This document shows, piece after piece, positions 1 to 8,210 of a stretch of 64,000 bases of DNA. This stretch comes from Bacillaceae bacterium (lineage in GTDB: Bacteria; Bacillota; Bacilli; JACDOE01): the NCBI GenBank assembly GCA_017656255.1, contig JACDOE010000011.1, forward strand, positions 1-64,000, read 5' to 3'. The notes beneath the pieces were generated by a model. That model ran no database searches and was not told the DNA's origin. It saw only the letters and a program-made list of their open reading frames with translations. Position numbers and translations under genes: made by a program. Position 1 is the first letter of the stretch. Each line of letters starts with the position of its first letter.

Positions 1-316
1 GAATCTTGCCAGAGGTATGGAAAAGCGGTCTGGTGGGGAAGGCTTGGGATTGTTGTTGGGATGGCTGGATGGTGTGATTTGATGGGTTGGGCCTGGTTGT
101 TGGAGGGATGGAGTTTGTCAGGGTAGTGGTGTTGAATTCCCGAAAGACTCGCCTGTCACCTCGCTTCGCTCGGCCGGTCTTCGTCTTGTCGGGAATCTTG
201 CCAGAGGTATGGAAAAGCGGTCTGGTGGGGAAGGCTTGGGATTGTTGAATGGGCTGATAGGTTAGGGTGATTTGACAGGTATGGTCTCGTTGTTGGAGGG
301 ATGAAGTTTGTTTGAT
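1..316. repeat. Imperfect tandem duplication, period about 192 bp
   Basis: Positions 1-55 recur without a change at 193-247. The units then diverge, but 97-110 matches 290-303 exactly, so two copies of a roughly 192 bp non-coding unit lie side by side. The first copy probably starts before the window. Between them, 134-196 can fold imperfectly (TCCCGA with TCGGGA, AAGAC with GTCTT). There is no convincing reading frame or ribosome binding site. The function is unknown. Confidence 0.85.
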
Positions 317-742
317 TTGAAGATGCTGCTTTTTTGAAGAGTGGGTTGGTTATTAAGGGATTGATAGATGAGTCAATGAGTAACCCTTCACATAATATTT
401 AACTGACCCAAACAATAACGGAACTTTTTTCATCTATTTAATGATTCGGGCCTGTTTATTAAAAATAGAGGAAAATTGTTTCGCTATTCGTGTCCCAATA
501 CTTCGCATAATATTAAATGTTGTTGTTTACGGAAACATTTTCCGCTATTTTTTCGAGGGATCGCTCATTTGCGGGAATAGCGGAAAAAAATGAACTTATT
601 TTTGACACTCCGTCTTACTCCCGGCCACTCCCTTTCTGTTCTCACAGCAGATCACCCGTCTCGCCCCGATAACTGCCCCGCCCCAGTCTAGGATTTTCTC
701 ATACTCCGCATCTCGATGCAACTCAATCACCATACCCCAATC
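317..742. other. Gene-free AT-rich spacer with hairpins
   Basis: I see no gene here. It holds degenerate copies of a GCGGAA/TTCCGC hairpin found elsewhere in the window: one at 461-490, one at 528-556, and inverted arms TCCGCTATT (541-549) and AATAGCGGA (576-584). Several TTGACA-like hexamers occur but none pairs with a downstream gene. Confidence 0.6.
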
Positions 743-776
743 CAAAAAAAAATCCCCGCCTCATCAGCGGGAATTT
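743..776 (-). terminator. Rho-independent terminator of the reductase gene
   Basis: Read on the minus strand, an ATTCCCGC / GCGGGGAT stem is followed by a run of nine T residues. It lies about 45 bp beyond the stop codon of the glutaredoxin-thioredoxin reductase gene. Confidence 0.85.
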
Positions 777-819
777 CACTATATCCAACCTTAATCCGTT
801 CAATCCCAACGGGCTCAAA

Positions 820-2073
820 TCAACTGTATTGCGGGATCATCTTCTTACGCTTGTTCACGTATTTATCGGCTCCCATCGCCGCAATCGCACCGTCAGCTGC
901 AGAGATGACCGCCTGCTTGATCGGCGTGCGTCTCGCGTCTCCTCCTGCGAATACCCCTTCAACACTGGTTTGCAGGTATTCATCCACAATCACATAACCG
1001 TCTTCATCCCGCTCCACGGCATCCTTCAGGAAATCCGTTCCCGGACGGTTACCGGCCAGGTAGAGGAACAGGCCGTCTACTTCCCAGGTTTCCAGTTGCT
1101 TGTCCGCAGTCTGGACCACAATGCTTTCCAGACGGTTCTCTCCCTTGATTTCCTTGACACGGTGCTGCCACAAAATATCGATATTCTCGTAGGGTTTAAC
1201 CTCATTGATATCAGCCTCACCGGATAATTTCTTTCCGGGGATCAGGAACAACACCTTTTTCGCAAATTTGCTGAGGGTGATCGCTTCACTGACCGCTTCT
1301 TCATTGTCACCGACGACGGCGATGGTTTTATCCTGGAAAAAGGCGGCGTCACAGGTGGAACAATAGCTGACGCCCCGACCAGTCAGTTCTTCTTCCCCCT
1401 TGATTTTATTGGAACGTCCCTTGGCCCCGACAGCGATAAACACGGATTTAGCCTTAACCATGCCCTCGGGCAACTCCAGTGTTTTCACATCGCCTGAGAA
1501 ATCCACGGACAGGACGTTGCTGTTGACGAAGGTCGCACCGAAATCTTTCGCCTGTTTTTGCATCCGGGTCAGCAATTCCAGTCCCGTCAGTTCTTCCGGT
1601 ACACCCGGGTAGTTGGCGATTTTGTGGGTGATAGCCAGCGTTCCGGATGTCGGCGCCTTGTCGATGACCAGGGTTTTCAGTTTTCCCCGGGCGGCGTAGA
1701 CCGCTGCAGATGTACCGGCGGGACCGCCTCCGATGCAGACCAGATCATATTCTTCGTTTAAAATTTCCGGTGTCACGTCCTGGAAGATTTCACCGGGTTC
1801 GGCATCGGGCTTTTCCGCCGTTTGAGGTGTTTCATCTTCGATGCCCAGATATTTTTTCATCGCATTGGGACGGTACCCGATAAACGGTTTATCGTCAATG
1901 AATACAGCAGGGCTGGAGAAAATCCCTTTTTCATGCAGGTCATTAAAATAATCGGGATTCTCTGTTACGTTTCGTTCTTCAAATTCCAGTCCCCACTCTT
2001 CAAAATGATTTCTCAGTTTTTTACAATACGGACAACCTGTGCTGCTGTATAAAAGTACCTTATGTTTACTCAT
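820..2073 (-). CDS. Glutaredoxin-thioredoxin reductase fusion (FAD disulfide reductase)
   Basis: Predicted cytosolic FAD/NAD(P)H disulfide reductase of 417 residues. Residues 1-80 form a glutaredoxin-like domain with CPYC at 14-17 and the cis-proline segment SSPAV. A charged linker of about 27 residues follows. The rest is a thioredoxin-reductase-type domain with a GGGPAG FAD-binding motif near 115, the redox pair CSTC at 238-241 (TrxR normally has CATC), a second nucleotide-binding segment near 253, and a C-terminal GGDA FAD contact. Ordinary TrxR is about 310-320 residues, so the extra N-terminus is a true fusion, which may let the reductase reduce its own glutaredoxin domain (inference). 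The ATG follows GGAGCG. Two PerR-like sites lie upstream (2089-2103 and 2155-2169), suggesting peroxide induction. The physiological substrate cannot be told from sequence. Confidence 0.9.
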   Translation of the reverse strand: MSKHKVLLYSSTGCPYCKKLRNHFEEWGLEFEERNVTENPDYFNDLHEKGIFSSPAVFIDDKPFIGYRPNAMKKYLGIEDETPQTAEKPDAEPGEIFQDVTPEILNEEYDLVCIGGGPAGTSAAVYAARGKLKTLVIDKAPTSGTLAITHKIANYPGVPEELTGLELLTRMQKQAKDFGATFVNSNVLSVDFSGDVKTLELPEGMVKAKSVFIAVGAKGRSNKIKGEEELTGRGVSYCSTCDAAFFQDKTIAVVGDNEEAVSEAITLSKFAKKVLFLIPGKKLSGEADINEVKPYENIDILWQHRVKEIKGENRLESIVVQTADKQLETWEVDGLFLYLAGNRPGTDFLKDAVERDEDGYVIVDEYLQTSVEGVFAGGDARRTPIKQAVISAADGAIAAMGADKYVNKRKKMIPQYS

Positions 2074-2088
2074 CGTATCGCTCCTTTT

Positions 2089-2103
2089 TTATAACCATTC
2101 TAA
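2089..2103 (-). promoter_or_regulatory. Candidate PerR box, proximal copy
   Basis: TTATAACCATTCTAA matches the 7-1-7 PerR consensus TTATAATNATTATAA at 12 of 14 defined positions. It starts 16 bp upstream of the fusion gene's ATG. It lies inside a longer direct repeat (2085-2107 and 2151-2173, with the shared core ATTC, one base, AAATTAA). The assignment is a consensus comparison only. Confidence 0.5.
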
Positions 2104-2154
2104 ATTAATCTTTAATATTATTATATATGCTTTAAAATTATAGTCAATACTTTT

Positions 2155-2169
2155 TTATAATTATTCCAA
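2155..2169 (-). promoter_or_regulatory. Candidate PerR box, distal copy
   Basis: TTATAATTATTCCAA matches TTATAATNATTATAA at 12 of 14 defined positions. It sits 66 bp from the proximal copy, in the only promoter-sized gap before the fusion gene. Confidence 0.5.
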
Positions 2170-2216
2170 ATTAAAAACAAAAATAATCAGTTGAACTTGC
2201 CCGGAAGATAATTATT

Positions 2217-2246
2217 AAAAAAGTTCCCGTTTTTTACGGGAACTAT
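2217..2246 (-). terminator. Rho-independent terminator of the glutaredoxin gene
   Basis: On the minus strand a perfect GTTCCCGT / ACGGGAAC stem is followed by six T residues. It lies just past the stop codon of the 80-residue glutaredoxin and separates that transcript from the fusion gene. Confidence 0.85.
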
Positions 2247-2267
2247 GTGGGAACACGTTATTTGTTT

Positions 2268-2510
2268 TTAGTTTTCAATGCCCAGGTATTCTTTCATGGC
2301 ATTGGGGCGGTACCCGATAAAGGGTTTGTCATCGATGAAGACAACCGGGCTGGAGAAAATCCCTTTTTCATGAAGATCTTCAAAATAATCCGGATTTTCC
2401 GTTACATTTCGTTCTTCAAAATCCAGTCCCCAGTTTTTCAGATCGTTCCGAATTCTTTCACAATAGGAACATCCCGTACTGCTGTAAAGGATAACTTTCT
2501 GGTTCTCCAT
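2268..2510 (-). CDS. Stand-alone glutaredoxin-like protein (CSYC)
   Basis: An 80-residue single-domain glutaredoxin/NrdH-like thiol carrier of the cytosol, with CSYC at 14-17 and the cis-proline segment SSPVV. It is a close paralogue of residues 1-80 of the downstream fusion protein: both share the segments LYSSTGC, FEERNVTENPDYF and FIGYRPNAMK. The likely history is a tandem duplication in which one copy fused to a reductase or a fusion gene shed a free copy. It probably exchanges disulfides with the neighbouring reductase (inference). The ATG is preceded by AGGAGAGATACC. It has its own terminator and a PerR-like site at 2588-2602. Confidence 0.9.
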   Translation of the reverse strand: MENQKVILYSSTGCSYCERIRNDLKNWGLDFEERNVTENPDYFEDLHEKGIFSSPVVFIDDKPFIGYRPNAMKEYLGIEN

Positions 2511-2587
2511 GGTATCTCTCCTCTTTCTATCTTATACTGTAACACTTTCCTTATTATACAAACTTCTAAATTAACGTCAAACCTTTT

Positions 2588-2602
2588 TAATAATGATTAT
2601 AA
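2588..2602 (-). promoter_or_regulatory. Candidate PerR box upstream of the glutaredoxin gene
   Basis: TAATAATGATTATAA matches the PerR consensus TTATAATNATTATAA at 13 of 14 defined positions and is an almost perfect 7-1-7 palindrome. A Fur box has the same architecture, but the outer bases favour PerR. It lies between the divergent glutaredoxin and yqgQ-like genes. Confidence 0.55.
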
Positions 2603-2699
2603 ATATTTCAGCCTATCTTATCTCCGATTTTACCGCTATATGACGTATAATAAGGTTGTAATACAAACATTTTTTACATAGTCTGGTAAAAGGAGCACG

Positions 2700-2906
2700 A
2701 TGGGTATGAACAAGCCGTCCATTCGAACCCGCGGTGATGTGATTCAGTTGTTGAAACGGTTTGGTATTCTGGTGTACACAGGGGATCCGGAAGGGGATGA
2801 CCTGCTCATGGAAGAAGAACTTAAAGAGTTACATCAGTTGAAGATGATTGAAGATAAAGAGTATTTTCAGGCGGTGATGGTGCTAAGAGGAAGGAAGGGA
2901 CCCTAA
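2700..2906 (+). CDS. yqgQ: YqgQ-family small protein (DUF910)
   Basis: A 68-residue cytosolic protein. The core (RTRGDVIQLLKRFGILVYTG, then LLMEEELKEL and DKEYFQAVMVLR) is the three-helix pattern of the YqgQ/DUF910 family of Bacillales, whose molecular role is unknown. In Bacillus yqgQ lies near the glucokinase gene, but that linkage is absent here. AAAGGAG precedes the ATG by a short gap, and the internal ATG at 2706 is an equally spaced alternative. The next gene follows after 23 bp and may be co-transcribed. Confidence 0.75.
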   Translation: MGMNKPSIRTRGDVIQLLKRFGILVYTGDPEGDDLLMEEELKELHQLKMIEDKEYFQAVMVLRGRKGP

Positions 2907-2929
2907 TATTTCCCGGAGGTGAAAGCAGG

Positions 2930-3448
2930 GTGGATCAATATCGAACCCTCTACCTGGATGAGAACTTTTTTACAACCGGCCGGACCGACATCATGAACGA
3001 CCAGCAGGAAAAAGTGGGCTACATTCATATCAAAAGTGTGCTGTCGCCCATCGTCGAAGTTTATGATCACAGAGATCGGTTGCAACTGTATGGATCGTTC
3101 GGATTGCTGTCCAATCGCTGGGTGGTTTGTGACACGTCCAGGCAGGTCCTCGGCAAATTAAGAAACCGCTATTTCTGGCAGCCCGGCAAATTTCGTTATC
3201 GTTACCGGAACCTGCAGAACAAAAAGAATTATTACATTCAACCGCCTGAGACAGCCATGGCCTGCAGAATCCTGGACGAACAGGGAGAGACGGCGGCATA
3301 TTTCGGCGAGAACAGCCACATTTTTTCTAAAAAAGTGTATGAGGTTCATATTTACGATGCTGATCTCCGTATCTGCGAACTGCTGATTGTGCTGACCGGG
3401 GCCTGCATGACCCAGAAACAGGAAAAATCCTCGATCAGTTCCCTGTAA
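2930..3448 (+). CDS. Hypothetical beta-rich protein, LURP-one/tubby-like
   Basis: A 172-residue protein with no signal peptide or clear membrane segment. It shows short alternating hydrophobic strands and phrases such as KVGYIHIKSVLSPIVEVYD and LLSNRWVVCD. This rhythm resembles the LURP-one-related / tubby C-terminal fold (YxjI type), but I cannot confirm it without a profile search. The start is GTG at 2930 behind GGAGGTGAAAG. The C-terminal segment LRICELLIVLTGACM is hydrophobic and might associate with a membrane. The gene is followed convergently by the Nudix gene after only 4 bp. Confidence 0.65.
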   Translation: MDQYRTLYLDENFFTTGRTDIMNDQQEKVGYIHIKSVLSPIVEVYDHRDRLQLYGSFGLLSNRWVVCDTSRQVLGKLRNRYFWQPGKFRYRYRNLQNKKNYYIQPPETAMACRILDEQGETAAYFGENSHIFSKKVYEVHIYDADLRICELLIVLTGACMTQKQEKSSISSL

Positions 3449-3452
3449 ATCT

Positions 3453-4076
3453 TCAGGATCGGATCAGGGTCAGAAAGTGATGCAGGATGCGTGCGGTGAG
3501 CCCCCAGATGACATAATCCCCGTACTGATAAAAGTATTCAACCATCCGGCGTGTGCGCCAGGGATAATGACGGCCCTTCGGGATCAAGTCATAAGGAAAA
3601 TCGGGATCGGGCTTGACTTCCAGGTTGACGTAGTGAACAAGGGGGTCATGGTCCAGGAGCCAATCGAGCGGAACACTGAATATTTCATGGACTTCATCCG
3701 GGTTGGGCCGGATTACAGCGCTCTCTTTAATACGAGCTGCATACGGATAAATCATGAATTGGTAGGACGTCATCACAATATCCAGATCACCGATGATCTC
3801 AATGTCACCTGGGGACAGTCCCAGTTCCTCGCAGGTTTCACGGATGGCTGTTTCTTTTTCATTCCGGTCGTTTTTTTCCACTCTTCCTCCCGGGAAGCTG
3901 ATTTCTCCCGGTTGTCTGTTCAGATGATGGGCGCGGACTTCGAACAGGACCTGCCACTGGTTATTTTTTTTAATGAGAGGGAGCAGGACGGCAGAACCGG
4001 TACTCGTGTCCTGCCCCAGAATGTTTGCTTTTCTCCCCTGAACCCGGTCATAAATGGATTGAATGGATAATGCCAT
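3453..4076 (-). CDS. Nudix hydrolase, CoA pyrophosphatase-like
   Basis: A 207-residue cytosolic Nudix protein. The Nudix box occupies about residues 64-86 (G, then E70s, then REtcEELGL) and is preceded by GEISFPGG, a pattern characteristic of the coenzyme-A diphosphatase subgroup (YeaB/NudL), which cleaves CoA and its derivatives to 3',5'-ADP and phosphopantetheine. Residue C82 occupies a variable position of the box. The C-terminal part with HYPWRTRRMVEYF is also usual for this subgroup. The gene stands alone, reads toward the preceding gene, and starts with ATG. General Nudix membership is certain; the exact substrate is inferred. Confidence 0.85.
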   Translation of the reverse strand: MALSIQSIYDRVQGRKANILGQDTSTGSAVLLPLIKKNNQWQVLFEVRAHHLNRQPGEISFPGGRVEKNDRNEKETAIRETCEELGLSPGDIEIIGDLDIVMTSYQFMIYPYAARIKESAVIRPNPDEVHEIFSVPLDWLLDHDPLVHYVNLEVKPDPDFPYDLIPKGRHYPWRTRRMVEYFYQYGDYVIWGLTARILHHFLTLIRS

Positions 4077-4209
4077 AGCAGACTCCTTTTGTATATATTC
4101 TTTCTTTCTATTTTACGTGTAAAACGGTGTGAAAAACAAACCTGTTTTTTGATCGAATCGGAAATCATGGTAAGATTGGGATAAATGTTTGAGATGGAGG
4201 GATTTACAT

Positions 4210-5211
4210 ATGAAAGCCGTGGTACATGAAGGCAGACCCGGTCTGGAAAGTGTTAAATATGTGGAGATGGCGGATGCAAATCCGGGGCCGGGAGAGGTTA
4301 AAGTAAAACTGAAATATGCGGGCCTGAACCGGCGTGATCACCTCGTTCTCTACCGGAGATCGGAACAGGACCCGGCTGTTGTTCTCGGTTCTGACGGTGC
4401 CGGTGTGGTGGTGGAAACGGGTCCGGATGTGGACAGGGTTCAGGACGGTGATGAGGTGGTGATTAATCCCAGTCTGCGTTGGCCCGATCAAGTTGATGCC
4501 CCACCGGCGGGATTTGAAATTCTCGGTCACCCGGAGCACGGAACCTTTGCCGAGTACATCACGATTTCAGCGGATCAGGTGGAGCCAAAGCCCGCATCTC
4601 TGTCCTGGGAAGAGGCAGGCGTACTGCCACTTTCTGCTCTAACCGCTTATCGAGCCCTGTTTACCCGTGGGAAAGTGGATGGCGGCCAAACGGTGCTCAT
4701 CCCGGGGATTGGCAGCGGTGTGGCCACCTATCTGGTGCAAATGGCAAAAGCCGTTGGAGCGAAGGTGATCGTCACGTCCCGCAGTGAAGAGAACCGTCGC
4801 AGAGGACTGGAACTGGGGGCGGATGTCGCCATCGACAGTCAGGGAGATTGGGATCAGCAATTAAACGGCGAAAAAGCGGACATCGTCATTGAAAGTGTCG
4901 GAGCGGCGACCTGGGATAAATCCATGGCTCAATTGCGCCCGGGGGGTACGATTGTCGTGTTTGGTGCGACAGCCGGCGACGTGGTGGAGTTTAACCTGCG
5001 TTCCTTTTTCTACGGACAGTATAATCTGCTGGGGACGACCATGGGAAATGCCGTGGAGTTCAGAGAGATGCTGGCGTTTGTGGAGAAACACGGGATCAAA
5101 CCTGTGCTGGACCGGGTCTATCCGTTGTCCGAAGCCGTGTCGGCGTTAAAGAGAATGGATGAGGGATCCAAGTTCGGTAAAATTGCCCTCAAGATCGAAT
5201 CCCAGCTGTAA
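4210..5211 (+). CDS. Zinc-type alcohol dehydrogenase / quinone oxidoreductase (YogA-like)
   Basis: A 333-residue medium-chain dehydrogenase/reductase. It has an N-terminal GroES-like domain (GLNRRDHLVLYRR, GSDGAGVV), then an NAD(P)-binding Rossmann domain with GIGSGVATYLVQMAKAVGAK near 165-185. The structural-zinc cysteine cluster of classical alcohol dehydrogenases is missing, and the catalytic-zinc Cys is replaced (NRRDH), so it is more likely a zinc-free quinone/enone reductase. It resembles B. subtilis YogA. ATG at 4210 is chosen because GGAGGG lies 7 bp before it. It ends just before the promoter of metI. The substrate is unknown. Confidence 0.8.
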   Translation: MKAVVHEGRPGLESVKYVEMADANPGPGEVKVKLKYAGLNRRDHLVLYRRSEQDPAVVLGSDGAGVVVETGPDVDRVQDGDEVVINPSLRWPDQVDAPPAGFEILGHPEHGTFAEYITISADQVEPKPASLSWEEAGVLPLSALTAYRALFTRGKVDGGQTVLIPGIGSGVATYLVQMAKAVGAKVIVTSRSEENRRRGLELGADVAIDSQGDWDQQLNGEKADIVIESVGAATWDKSMAQLRPGGTIVVFGATAGDVVEFNLRSFFYGQYNLLGTTMGNAVEFREMLAFVEKHGIKPVLDRVYPLSEAVSALKRMDEGSKFGKIALKIESQL

Positions 5212-5213
5212 TA

Positions 5214-5243
5214 TTGACAAAACAGGTTGGAATACTTTATATT
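5214..5243 (+). promoter_or_regulatory. Sigma-A promoter of metI
   Basis: TTGACA at 5214-5219 and TTATAT at 5237-5242 are separated by 17 bp, about 45 bp before the S-box aptamer. Confidence 0.75.
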
Positions 5244-5288
5244 AAACGTATTCCATGTAGCATGACTTAAAACTGAATTTGACGCTCG

Positions 5289-5402
5289 CTTATCCAGAGA
5301 GGTGGAGGGACTGGCCCGATGAAACCCGGCAACCGGCAGGGAGTGTGTTGACCCTGTAGCGGTGCTAATTCCTGCGGAACGAGTGTTCCGAGAGATAAGA
5401 AG
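5289..5402 (+). promoter_or_regulatory. SAM-I riboswitch (S-box)
   Basis: The conserved S-box elements appear in order: CTTATCC at the start, AGAGGTGGAGGGACTGGCCC, GATGAAACCCGGCAACC, the GGTGCTAATTCCTGC segment, and a closing GAGAGATAAG that pairs with CTTATC. In this class SAM binding favours the downstream terminator, so metI is off when methionine and SAM are plentiful. Confidence 0.97.
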
Positions 5403-5427
5403 GGCTCTGGTTGTCATATATCGGACA

Positions 5428-5459
5428 AAAGGCCTTTCTTGACGAAAGGTCTTTTTTCG
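5428..5459 (+). terminator. S-box attenuator terminator
   Basis: The stem GGCCTTTC / GAAAGGTC (with one G-T wobble) is followed by six T residues. It lies 26 bp after the aptamer and 87 bp before metI, the expected expression platform for the SAM riboswitch. Confidence 0.85.
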
Positions 5460-5545
5460 TGGGATGACGATTATCGGGGTGGCAGGGGCCTGAATCGGAA
5501 TCTTCCCGCAGGAAGCAGCCATTTCAGGAAGAAAGGAGTAAAAAA

Positions 5546-6700
5546 ATGGAGCGTATCGAAACAAAGTTGGCTCAGATCGGTTCTACAAGAGAAGAGAAGA
5601 CAGGCGCAATTAATTTTCCGGTTTATTATGCCACGGCGTACCGGCATCCCGGACCGGGTGAAAGCACCGGTTATGATTACACGCGAACCGCCAATCCCAC
5701 CCGGGATGTACTGGAGGAATCGATCGCATCGCTGGAGGAAGGAGATCGGGGGTTTGCCTGCAGCTCTGGAATGGCTGCGATACAAACGGTCATGGGCCTG
5801 TTTTCCTCGGGGGATCATTTGCTGGTATCCCGGGACCTTTACGGCGGGACCTATCGGTTGTTTGAAGAGTGGTTAACCCGGCTGGGACTCACATTCACCT
5901 ATGTCGATTTTTGTGACTTAAGGGAGGTCGAGCAATCGATCCGTCCGGAAACAAAAGCCTTTTTTGTCGAGACACCCACCAATCCACTCCTGCACGTCAT
6001 CGACATTGTCCGGGTTTCCAAACTGGCGGAGTCGCACGGCATTCTGACGATCGTGGATAATACGTTCATGACCCCATACTACCAGAAGCCGCTGACGCTG
6101 GGAGCCGACATCGTGATTCATTCGGCGACCAAATATCTGGGAGGTCACAACGATGTGCTGGCCGGGTTGATTGTCACCGGCAATGAAGCGTTGTCGGAGA
6201 AAATCGGGTTTTTGCAAAATACGGCAGGAGCCGTTCTCGGACCACAGGACAGCTGGCTTTTGATGCGCGGGATGAAAACCCTGGCCCTCAGAATGGAAAA
6301 ACATCAGCAGAATGCGATGGAGCTGGCCAAGTTTTTACAGGAACATCCGATGGTGGATGAGGTTTTTTACCCGGGACTTCCCTATCACCCGGGCTATCAT
6401 ATTCAGACCGGACAGGCGAACGGGTTCGGGGGCATGATATCCTTCCGCCTGAAAAAAGCGGAATGGGTGGCGCCGTTGCTCCGGCATCTGAAGTTGATCG
6501 CCTTTGCGGAAAGCCTGGGTGGCGTTGAGACGTTTATGACGTATCCCGAAACACAAACCCACGCTGATATGCCCCGTGATTTTCGTGAGCGGTCCGGCGT
6601 CTGTAATCGGCTCCTGCGATTGTCGGTGGGGATTGAACATGTGAAGGATTTGAAGGCGGATCTGTCAGAGGCTTTGACGAAAGCGGAAGTGGAGAGGTGA
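5546..6700 (+). CDS. metI: Cystathionine gamma-synthase / O-acetylhomoserine sulfhydrylase
   Basis: A 384-residue PLP-dependent Cys/Met metabolism enzyme that joins activated homoserine to cysteine or sulfide in methionine synthesis. Visible features are YDYTRTANPTRD, the PLP lysine K196 in SATKYLGGH, and the C-terminal substrate loop SLGGVETFMTYPETQTHADM. The length is normal. Control by the upstream SAM riboswitch supports a biosynthetic rather than degradative role and fits MetI of B. subtilis, which can do both reactions. The ATG follows AGAAAGGAG. No metC partner follows, since the next gene is convergent, so cystathionine beta-lyase must lie elsewhere or direct sulfhydrylation is used. 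Confidence 0.93.
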   Translation: MERIETKLAQIGSTREEKTGAINFPVYYATAYRHPGPGESTGYDYTRTANPTRDVLEESIASLEEGDRGFACSSGMAAIQTVMGLFSSGDHLLVSRDLYGGTYRLFEEWLTRLGLTFTYVDFCDLREVEQSIRPETKAFFVETPTNPLLHVIDIVRVSKLAESHGILTIVDNTFMTPYYQKPLTLGADIVIHSATKYLGGHNDVLAGLIVTGNEALSEKIGFLQNTAGAVLGPQDSWLLMRGMKTLALRMEKHQQNAMELAKFLQEHPMVDEVFYPGLPYHPGYHIQTGQANGFGGMISFRLKKAEWVAPLLRHLKLIAFAESLGGVETFMTYPETQTHADMPRDFRERSGVCNRLLRLSVGIEHVKDLKADLSEALTKAEVER

Positions 6701-6719
6701 GTTTGGAAAAAAAGAGGCA

Positions 6720-6746
6720 GGTACGGTTGATAAACCGTACCGTTTT
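6720..6746. terminator. Bidirectional terminator between metI and the MFS gene
   Basis: The stem GGTACGGTT / AACCGTACC is flanked by TTTT on the plus side. It lies between two converging genes. Confidence 0.8.
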
Positions 6747-6747
6747 C

Positions 6748-8004
6748 TTATGTGGAAACAGTTGAATTCGAGTTTTTATGGTACTTATTTTGATAAAAAT
6801 GTGACAACATCACAGCTGTGCCGAACAGAATGGCGGCGATAATTAACACCATAAACAAGAGAGTGATGCCCAAATAATCGTATATGTATCCGCCTAAGAC
6901 AGGCCCCAGGAAGAACGCAAAATTACCACCCATATTCACAATGGAGAAATAGGTGGATTTGTAACCTTTTCTGGGAAGCAAGGTGATCAGGGATTGTAAC
7001 CGGGGGGAGAAGATGATTTCCCCCAGTGTCATGAGAATCATACCCGTGTACCAGTAAATATGAGTATCTGAAAGCATAAAGAAAAAAGGTCCAAGTGCGT
7101 AGAGGGTGCTGCCTGTTATGATGACCTTTCCGGTACTTGCTTTATCCAGAAAATGGGCCACTACAGGTTGTAACACGATCACCAGGGCCATGCCTAAAGA
7201 CAACATATTACCAAATAGCAACACCCCATTTTCTACATGACTTTCCAGGTATTGAACAATATTCGTATCCAGTTGTGCTTCTATAAAAAAAATTGAAAAA
7301 TATGCGATTGTCATTAAATACAGGGCTTTGTCAGTCCCCATAACCTTAAGAACTTCCTTACTAAACAACCTTTCAGAAGTTGATTGTTGATCTCCACTTT
7401 TAGGATCATTCATTTCTTCTTTTTGGTTTCTCTTTGAAAAATACAGACTTATGCTCACACCGATGAACAGCATTAACCCGGCGAACAAAAATAATACTAA
7501 AGGTGAATGACCAGAATTCATGAATCTTACACCGAGAAATGGACCCACAACACCACCAAGGTTAAAGACCCAATAATTATAACTAAAAACCCTGGATGAA
7601 TTTTTTTCGCTAGCATTTACAGCAAGTAAAGTTTGGTTGCTGACATTGTAGACCGACCAGGACATGCCGAGGATGATCGAGACAACACAAAGGATCATAT
7701 AGCTGTCCGCCATGCCATAGAAAGCAAGTGACACTCCCGCTGTTAAAACGGCCAGAGAATACATTCTTTTGACACCGTAAACATCGGACAACCTGCCTCC
7801 AATAACACTAAACAGCATGGAAGATAAGGGGGAAAGGCCGATCAAAAAACCAACTTCAACAGCCGTTAAATCGAATGTTTGCTTGAAATATACGGCCAAA
7901 AACGGATAGGTCATAAATCTAGCAGTAGATATAGTAAGATTGATGACCAGCAAGACGAGTATGATGCCAGGAATATTTTTTAAAATTTGTAGCATTCGTT
8001 TCAT
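6748..8004 (-). CDS. MFS transporter, multidrug/sugar efflux type
   Basis: About 418 residues with twelve predicted membrane segments and a charged cytoplasmic loop in the middle (rich in K, N, E, D, S and Q, near residue 200). The first loop carries a motif-A-like GGRLSDVYGVKRMY. This is a major facilitator superfamily transporter in the inner membrane, probably a proton-coupled exporter; the substrate cannot be told. ATG at 8004 (MKRMLQ) is chosen because AGAGG lies 11 bp upstream, with in-frame ATGs at 8013 and 8037 as alternatives. It is monocistronic, with AT-rich stretches compared with its neighbours. Confidence 0.85.
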   Translation of the reverse strand: MKRMLQILKNIPGIILVLLVINLTISTARFMTYPFLAVYFKQTFDLTAVEVGFLIGLSPLSSMLFSVIGGRLSDVYGVKRMYSLAVLTAGVSLAFYGMADSYMILCVVSIILGMSWSVYNVSNQTLLAVNASEKNSSRVFSYNYWVFNLGGVVGPFLGVRFMNSGHSPLVLFLFAGLMLFIGVSISLYFSKRNQKEEMNDPKSGDQQSTSERLFSKEVLKVMGTDKALYLMTIAYFSIFFIEAQLDTNIVQYLESHVENGVLLFGNMLSLGMALVIVLQPVVAHFLDKASTGKVIITGSTLYALGPFFFMLSDTHIYWYTGMILMTLGEIIFSPRLQSLITLLPRKGYKSTYFSIVNMGGNFAFFLGPVLGGYIYDYLGITLLFMVLIIAAILFGTAVMLSHFYQNKYHKNSNSTVST

Positions 8005-8191
8005 ATTTATCATAACCTCTGGGATTAGGATAACCACCTTACATTATATTACAATTTTCAATTTGTTTAAAAATAGCGAAAAGCCTTCCCCCATTTCCCC
8101 TCCACCGGTTCCTTTCCAATTAAATCATCCAAAACAGGCCCAACTCTCAAAAAATGGGTATCAACCCAGCCTATACCCGGCATATGCTGAT

Positions 8192-8210
8192 ATCGTATCT
8201 TAAATACGAT
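8192..8210. promoter_or_regulatory. Perfect inverted repeat before cysH
   Basis: ATCGTAT, five bases, ATACGAT. The repeat lies 26 bp before the cysH start codon and overlaps where an operator or 5' leader hairpin would be. No S-box or T-box could be recognised in 8041-8235, so this is the best visible candidate for a sulfur-responsive operator of the cys operon. Confidence 0.5.
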
